A stretch of 64,000 nt of DNA from Pseudomonas asturiensis (GTDB taxonomy: Bacteria > Pseudomonadota > Gammaproteobacteria > Pseudomonadales > Pseudomonadaceae), in assembly GCF_900143095.1 (NCBI RefSeq), contig NZ_FRDA01000022.1, positions 1-64,000 on the forward strand. The letters run 5' to 3'. Below the pieces are notes generated by a model. That model saw nothing but the letters and a program-made list of their open reading frames with translations, ran no database searches and had not been told where the DNA came from. Below are positions 59,475-64,000 of this stretch, piece by piece. Every line of letters begins with the position of its first letter. Position 1 is the stretch's first letter. A program made the translations under genes and the position numbers.

Positions 59475-61412
59475 ATGACAACAACCACCCCCTTCTGGCG
59501 CCGGGCGAAATTGCCCCTGGCCGTCAGCCTTGCCTCTTCGCTCGCCGGCCCTGCTTTCGGCGTCTCGTTCAATATCGGTGAAATCGAAGGCAGCTTCGAC
59601 TCCTCGCTTTCGGTCGGTGCCAGCTGGTCCACTGAAAACGCCAACAAGAACCTGATCGGCGCTAACAATGGCGGGCGCGGACTGTCTCAGACATCCGACG
59701 ACGGCCACTTGAACTTCAAGCGTGGGGAAACGTTTTCGAAGATCTTCAAGGGCATCCATGACCTGGAATTGAAATACGGTGATACCGGTGTGTTTGTGCG
59801 TGGCAAATACTGGTATGACTTCGAACTCAAGGACGAAGGCCGCGAGTTCAAGGACATCAGCGACTCGAACCGCAAGGAGGGCGCCAAGTCGTCCGGGTTC
59901 CAGTTGCTCGACGCATTCGTGTACCACAACTATTCGATCGCTGATCAGCCCGGTGCTGTGCGGTTCGGTAAACAGGTCATCAGTTGGGGTGAAAGCACCT
60001 TCATCGGCGGCGGCATCAACAGCGTCAACCCGATCGACGTTTCGGCGTTCCGCCGTCCTGGCTCGGAAATCAAGGAAGGCCTGATTCCGGTCAACATGTT
60101 CTACCTGTCGCAAAGCCTGACCGACAACCTGTCTGCCGAAGGCTTCTACCAGCTGGAATGGGACCAGACGGTGACCGACAACTGCGGCACCTTCTTCTCG
60201 CAGCCTGATGTGATTGCCGACGGTTGCAACAACAACCTCGCGGTACTGCGCAGCCGCAATGGTCTTAACAGCTCACTGACCGCTGCTGGCCTGCCTGCCG
60301 GCGCGCGCGGTGCGATCTTCAATTCGCTGAGCCAGCAAGGCGTGGTGTTCGGCAACCCTGACGAAGGCGCAATCGTACGTCGGGGGCCTGACCGCGATGC
60401 ACGTGACAGCGGGCAGTTCGGTTTCGCGTTGCGCTACAACTTCGAGCCGCTGGACACCGAATTCGGCGCGTACATGATGAATTACCATAGCCGTGCACCG
60501 ATCTTCAGCGGTCGTGGCGGTTCGGCGGCGTCGTTCAGTCCTGCGGGGCTTGTGGGGTCGCTGGTTCGCAATGGCCTGCCGCAAGCGACCGCCACTGCGC
60601 TGGCGCCGACCTTGCTGCCTGTCGTGGTCGCCGGTAACTCCAGTTACTACGTCGAATACCCTGAAGATATCCGTCTCTATGGCCTGAGCTTCTCCACCAC
60701 GTTGCCTACCGGCACTGCGTGGAGTGGCGAGATCAGCTACCGTCCGAACGCGCCGGTTCAGGTCAACACCACCGACATCCTGTATTCGGGCATTTCGCCG
60801 CTCAACCCTAACGTGTCGCTGCTGAGCGGGCAGCCCAACACCGATCAGCCGGGCTATCGCCGCAAGGAAATCACCCAGCTGCAAACCACCTTCACCCAGT
60901 TCTTCGATCAGGTCATGGGCGCCGAGCGTCTGACCCTGGTCGGCGAGGTCGGCTTTACCCACGTGGGGGGACTGGAAAGCACCTCGAAGATTCGTTATGG
61001 CCGCGACCCGGTGTATGGACCAGGCCCGTTGCCAGGCGGTCAGTGCGCGACGCTGAACGCCGGCACCCTGACCGGCGCCGATCAGAACAACCTGACCCGT
61101 TATTGCGAGAACGACGGTTTCACCACCGCCAACTCCTGGGGCTACCGCGCGCGCGCCATCTGGGACTACAACAGCTTCTTCGCCGGTGTGAACCTTCGGC
61201 CCAGTGTCGCCTGGTCGCATGACGTCAAAGGCTACTCGCCTGGCCCTGGCGGCAACTTCGAGGAAGGTCGCAAGGCTGTCAGCCTCGGTCTGGATGCCGA
61301 ATACCAGAACACCTATACCGCAGGCCTTTCCTACACCAACTTCTTCGATGGGAAGTACACCACGGTGGATGACCGCGATTTCGTTGCGCTCAGCTTCGGC
61401 ATGAACTTCTAA
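59475..61412 (+). CDS. DUF1302 outer-membrane protein
   Basis: This 645-residue protein has an N-terminal signal peptide (cleaved near AFG-VS, about residue 30). The mature part is a beta-rich barrel ending in FVALSFGMNF, a typical outer-membrane C-terminus with terminal Phe. Motifs such as LSVGASWSTENANKNL and RFGKQVISWGESTFIGGGIN, with repeated YxYDF-like strands, fit DUF1302. The family pairs with DUF1329 and is tied to uptake or export of hydrophobic compounds in Pseudomonas. Confidence 0.92.
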   Translation: MTTTTPFWRRAKLPLAVSLASSLAGPAFGVSFNIGEIEGSFDSSLSVGASWSTENANKNLIGANNGGRGLSQTSDDGHLNFKRGETFSKIFKGIHDLELKYGDTGVFVRGKYWYDFELKDEGREFKDISDSNRKEGAKSSGFQLLDAFVYHNYSIADQPGAVRFGKQVISWGESTFIGGGINSVNPIDVSAFRRPGSEIKEGLIPVNMFYLSQSLTDNLSAEGFYQLEWDQTVTDNCGTFFSQPDVIADGCNNNLAVLRSRNGLNSSLTAAGLPAGARGAIFNSLSQQGVVFGNPDEGAIVRRGPDRDARDSGQFGFALRYNFEPLDTEFGAYMMNYHSRAPIFSGRGGSAASFSPAGLVGSLVRNGLPQATATALAPTLLPVVVAGNSSYYVEYPEDIRLYGLSFSTTLPTGTAWSGEISYRPNAPVQVNTTDILYSGISPLNPNVSLLSGQPNTDQPGYRRKEITQLQTTFTQFFDQVMGAERLTLVGEVGFTHVGGLESTSKIRYGRDPVYGPGPLPGGQCATLNAGTLTGADQNNLTRYCENDGFTTANSWGYRARAIWDYNSFFAGVNLRPSVAWSHDVKGYSPGPGGNFEEGRKAVSLGLDAEYQNTYTAGLSYTNFFDGKYTTVDDRDFVALSFGMNF

Positions 61413-61430
61413 GAACACGGTTTTTTCGGG

Positions 61431-62807
61431 ATGACTATGAGAATGAAAATAACAAAGGGTCTGTTGCAAGCCGGTCTGTTGGGCGTGTCGTTGCTGGCAA
61501 CCAGCGTCATGGCGGCGGTGTCTGAATCCGAGGCAGCCAAACTGGGGACGTCGTTGACACCCATGGGGGCAGAAAAGGCGGGTAATGCGGCGAACACGAT
61601 TTCGGCCTGGTCGCCGATGCCGAAAAACGCCGGTGCCGTCGACAGCAAGGGCTTCCTGGCCAATCCATACGCCAGTGAAAAACCGCTGTTCATCATCACG
61701 GCGGCCAACGTCGAGCAGTACAAGGACAAGCTGGCGCCCGGCCAATACGCGATGTTCAAGCGTTACCCGGACAGCTACAGGATCCCGGTGTACCCGACGC
61801 ACCGTGGCGCGACCGTGCCGGATGACGTGTATGCGGCCATCAAGAAGAACGCAACCACGACCAAGCTGGTCGGTGGCGGCAGCGGTCTGGAGAATTTCGA
61901 TACCGCCATTCCGTTTCCAATCCCGTCCAATGGTGTGGAAGTCATCTGGAACCACATCACCCGCTACCGTGGCGGCAGCGTGAAACGTCTGGTCACCCAG
62001 GCCACGCCACAGCCCAATGGTTCCTACAGCCTGGTGTACTTCGCTGACCAGTTCGTGTTCCGCGACAAGATGCGCGACTTCGATCCCAAGAATCCGGGCA
62101 ACGTGCTGTTCTATTTCAAGCAGGAAGTAACCGCTCCGGCGCGTCTGGCCGGTGGTGTGTTGCTGGTGCACGAAACCCTCGATCAGGTTAAGGAGCCGCG
62201 CTCGGCGTGGCTGTACAACGCCGGTCAGCGCCGTGTGCGTCGTGCGCCTCAAGTGTCGTATGACGGTCCTGGCACTGCATCGGACGGCCTGCGTACGTCC
62301 GACAACCTGGACATGTACAACGGCGCGCCGGATCGCTACGACTGGAAACTGATCGGCAAACAGGAAATGTACATCGCTTCCAACAGCCACAAGCTGGACG
62401 ATCCGACGCTCAAGTACGCCGATATCATCAAGGCCGGTCACATCAATCAGGACCTGACCCGTTACGAGCTGCGTCGTGTCTGGCACGTGACGGCCACTTT
62501 GAAAGAGGGTCAGCGCCACATCTATGCCAAGCGTGACTTCTTCATCGACGAAGACACCTGGCAGGCAGCAGTCATCGATCACTACGACGGTCGTGGCCAA
62601 CTGTGGCGCGTCGCTGAAGCGCATGCCGAGAACTACTACGACAAGCAAGTGCCGTGGTACGCCATCGAAACGCTGTACGACCTGCAATCGGGCCGATACG
62701 TGGCGCTGGGCATGAAGAACGAAGAGAAACGGGCCTACGAGTTCGGTTTCACTGCGGGCACCAGCGACTTCACACCCAACGCGCTGCGTCAGGAAGGCGT
62801 TCGTTAA
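61431..62807 (+). CDS. DUF1329 outer-membrane-associated protein
   Basis: This 458-residue protein has a signal peptide (about residues 1-30, cleavage near VMA-AV) and a LolA/LolB-like beta fold. Blocks such as NVLFYFKQEVTAPARLAGGV, YDWKLIGKQEMYIASNSHKL and RHIYAKRDFFIDEDTWQAAV define DUF1329. It is always next to DUF1302, here 18 bp downstream, and is thought to carry lipidic molecules in the periplasm. ATG 61431, 61437 and 61443 are all possible starts. Confidence 0.92.
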   Translation: MTMRMKITKGLLQAGLLGVSLLATSVMAAVSESEAAKLGTSLTPMGAEKAGNAANTISAWSPMPKNAGAVDSKGFLANPYASEKPLFIITAANVEQYKDKLAPGQYAMFKRYPDSYRIPVYPTHRGATVPDDVYAAIKKNATTTKLVGGGSGLENFDTAIPFPIPSNGVEVIWNHITRYRGGSVKRLVTQATPQPNGSYSLVYFADQFVFRDKMRDFDPKNPGNVLFYFKQEVTAPARLAGGVLLVHETLDQVKEPRSAWLYNAGQRRVRRAPQVSYDGPGTASDGLRTSDNLDMYNGAPDRYDWKLIGKQEMYIASNSHKLDDPTLKYADIIKAGHINQDLTRYELRRVWHVTATLKEGQRHIYAKRDFFIDEDTWQAAVIDHYDGRGQLWRVAEAHAENYYDKQVPWYAIETLYDLQSGRYVALGMKNEEKRAYEFGFTAGTSDFTPNALRQEGVR

Positions 62808-62866
62808 GCCAACGTGTGTAGCGCTTCTGGATACATGAAGCGCGTCTGAATCAACGCTTGAGCATC

Positions 62867-62891
62867 AAAGCCCCGCTTGCGGGGCTTTTTT
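62867..62891 (+). terminator. Rho-independent terminator after the DUF1329 gene
   Basis: AAAGCCCCGC and GCGGGGCTTT pair around a two-base TT loop, and TTT follows. It separates this operon from the LuxR gene. Confidence 0.88.
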
Positions 62892-63026
62892 GCGTCGGAC
62901 GTCTGCCTTATAAGCTGTAGGAATTTTGTTACAGTCTTTTCAGTGATGGCCTTCAAAACGCGCCACTAACCCGCTAGTCTCCGAGCACCGTTACGCCGAA
63001 AAAACTGATTCATACAAGAGCCGGCC

Positions 63027-64000
63027 ATGACTGATCTGTCCCGCATGCAAGGGTTCGCAGACAGCGCGATTCCTGCGTTGGAAGGGCGATTCTTCCGACC
63101 ACCACTGCCCGATGGTTACGTGCTCAGGCCCCGTCTTTGTCAGCGTCTCAACGAAGGGTTGGCTGGACGCCTGCTGCTGGTCTGTGCGCCTGCAGGGTTC
63201 GGCAAAAGCTCGCTGGCGGTCGAGTTCTGTCAGGCCTTGCCAGACAAATGGCAGAGCGTATGGCTGGGGCTGAGTTCGCGAGACAGCGACCCCGGACGTT
63301 TTCTGGAGCGTCTGCTGACCGGGCTTCAGCAGTTCTTTCCGCAACTGGGGACTCAGGCGCTGGGGCTGCTGAAAATGCGCCAGCGTCATCAGCCGTTCGC
63401 GTTCGAACAGTGGCTTGACGGGTTACTGGATGAGTTGGCCGTGCACCTGATGCTGAGTCGGCCGCTGCTGCTGGTGCTTGACGATTACCATCTGGCCCAA
63501 GGGTCGGTTCTTGACCGTTGTCTGCAGTTCTTTCTCAACCATTTGCCTGTCGGTCTGGTGGTGATGGTCACCAGTCGCCAGCGCCCCGACTGGCATCTGG
63601 CGCGCTTGCGCCTGTCTCGCCAGCTCCTTGAAATCAACGAACAGGACCTGAGGCTCACGCAGGCCGAGTCCATGGCCCTGCTGGATCGGCACAGCCGTTC
63701 TCTTGATAACGAAGCACTGCAACGGCTGATTCAGCGCAGTGAAGGCTGGGTGGCAGGGTTGCGTTTCTGGTTATTGGCAGCTGCCGAAGCCGGGGATGAA
63801 AACGCGCTGCCGCAATCCTTGCATGGCGGCGAGGTGCTGATTCGCGAATACCTGCTTGAGGAAGTCATTGACTGCCTGCCTGCCGAGGCTCAGGCGTTTC
63901 TCTACGAAACGGCTTGTCTCGAGCGTTTTTGCAGCGCCTTGTGCGACGCGGCTCGGGACACCCACGACAGCGCCGACATGCTGCGCTATCTGCAGGCCCA
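63027..64000 (+). CDS. MalT-like LuxR-family transcriptional regulator, N-terminal part (cut by the window end)
   Basis: ATG 63027 opens a frame that runs off the window end, so no stop is seen; at least 324 residues are present. It has a STAND ATPase domain with Walker A APAGFGKS at residues 54-61 and Walker B LLLVLDDYH near 150, followed by the helical winged region (LIQRSEGWVAGLRFWLLAAAEA). This is the MalT/AlkS layout; the C-terminal LuxR helix-turn-helix should lie beyond 64000. It probably regulates the upstream DUF1302-DUF1329 and acyl-CoA ligase genes. Confidence 0.88.
   Translation, partial: MTDLSRMQGFADSAIPALEGRFFRPPLPDGYVLRPRLCQRLNEGLAGRLLLVCAPAGFGKSSLAVEFCQALPDKWQSVWLGLSSRDSDPGRFLERLLTGLQQFFPQLGTQALGLLKMRQRHQPFAFEQWLDGLLDELAVHLMLSRPLLLVLDDYHLAQGSVLDRCLQFFLNHLPVGLVVMVTSRQRPDWHLARLRLSRQLLEINEQDLRLTQAESMALLDRHSRSLDNEALQRLIQRSEGWVAGLRFWLLAAAEAGDENALPQSLHGGEVLIREYLLEEVIDCLPAEAQAFLYETACLERFCSALCDAARDTHDSADMLRYLQA

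Noticed and set aside
60273..62687. 804-codon minus-strand open frame
   Set aside because: It is antisense to the DUF1302 and DUF1329 genes, which have signal peptides and family motifs. Long antisense frames are expected in GC-rich DNA.
1..64000. CRISPR array
   Set aside because: No regularly spaced repeat with unique spacers is present. The only direct repeats are the iterons, the hexanucleotide tract and the REP pair.

Overview
The window is chromosomal DNA of a fluorescent Pseudomonas, most likely of the P. syringae group. From about 14.7 kb onward the gene order follows the known Pseudomonas block ychF-pth-rplY-prs-tRNA(Gln)-ispE-lolB-TPR protein / hemA-prfA-prmC-moeB-murI-pagL / photolyase-MerR / hemH / uraA-upp-hpt / mqo. 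The renalase-like oxidase at 36.5 kb resembles, from memory, the enzyme characterised from P. syringae pv. phaseolicola. No database search was possible, so names rest on motifs, length and gene order.

Region 1 (1-14.6 kb) is a mosaic genomic island that ends beside ychF. It starts with an IS5-family transposase tail and two unrecognised genes. A complete IS21-family element (istA/istB) follows, with both flanking genes truncated. One of these is the N-terminus of an integron integrase. Next to it are an attI-like junction, two gene cassettes and one textbook attC site. Then come a zinc-ribbon membrane protein, a stand-alone TIR-like (Cap12/Pycsar-type) effector under a perfect dyad, a tyrosine recombinase overlapping it, and a DUF3800 gene behind what looks like a leader-peptide attenuator. 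The right end is a replication/integration module: four iterons with a DnaA box, an unknown protein, RepA (RepA_C family), AlpA, an unknown protein and a P4-type integrase.

Region 2 (14.7-27.3 kb) is core housekeeping: the minus-strand TPR-lolB-ispE-tRNA(Gln)-prs-rplY-pth-ychF series and the divergent hemA-prfA-prmC-moeB-murI-pagL series.

Region 3 (27.4-37.8 kb) is a tightly coupled minus-strand operon: DUF523/YbgA, LitR/CarH-like MerR regulator, photolyase, SnoaL-like protein, SDR, FAD oxidoreductase, DUF1365, Cfa-type methyltransferase, DUF2878, YkgJ. It looks like a light or singlet-oxygen response. Its promoter carries several TGTACA sites, and one recurs upstream of the neighbouring renalase/Trp-rich pair.

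Region 4 (37.8-64 kb) holds hemH, purine and pyrimidine salvage (uraA, upp, hpt), a polar amino-acid ABC transporter next to a homocysteine S-methyltransferase, mqo, small lipoproteins, a PlsC-like acyltransferase, a divergent SRAP protein, an M48 protease, a UPF0016 Mn exporter behind a yybP-ykoY riboswitch, rsmC, a REP pair, a 2-hydroxyacid dehydrogenase, a LysE exporter and an acyl-CoA ligase. It closes with a DUF1302/DUF1329 envelope pair and the start of a MalT-like LuxR regulator cut by the window end.
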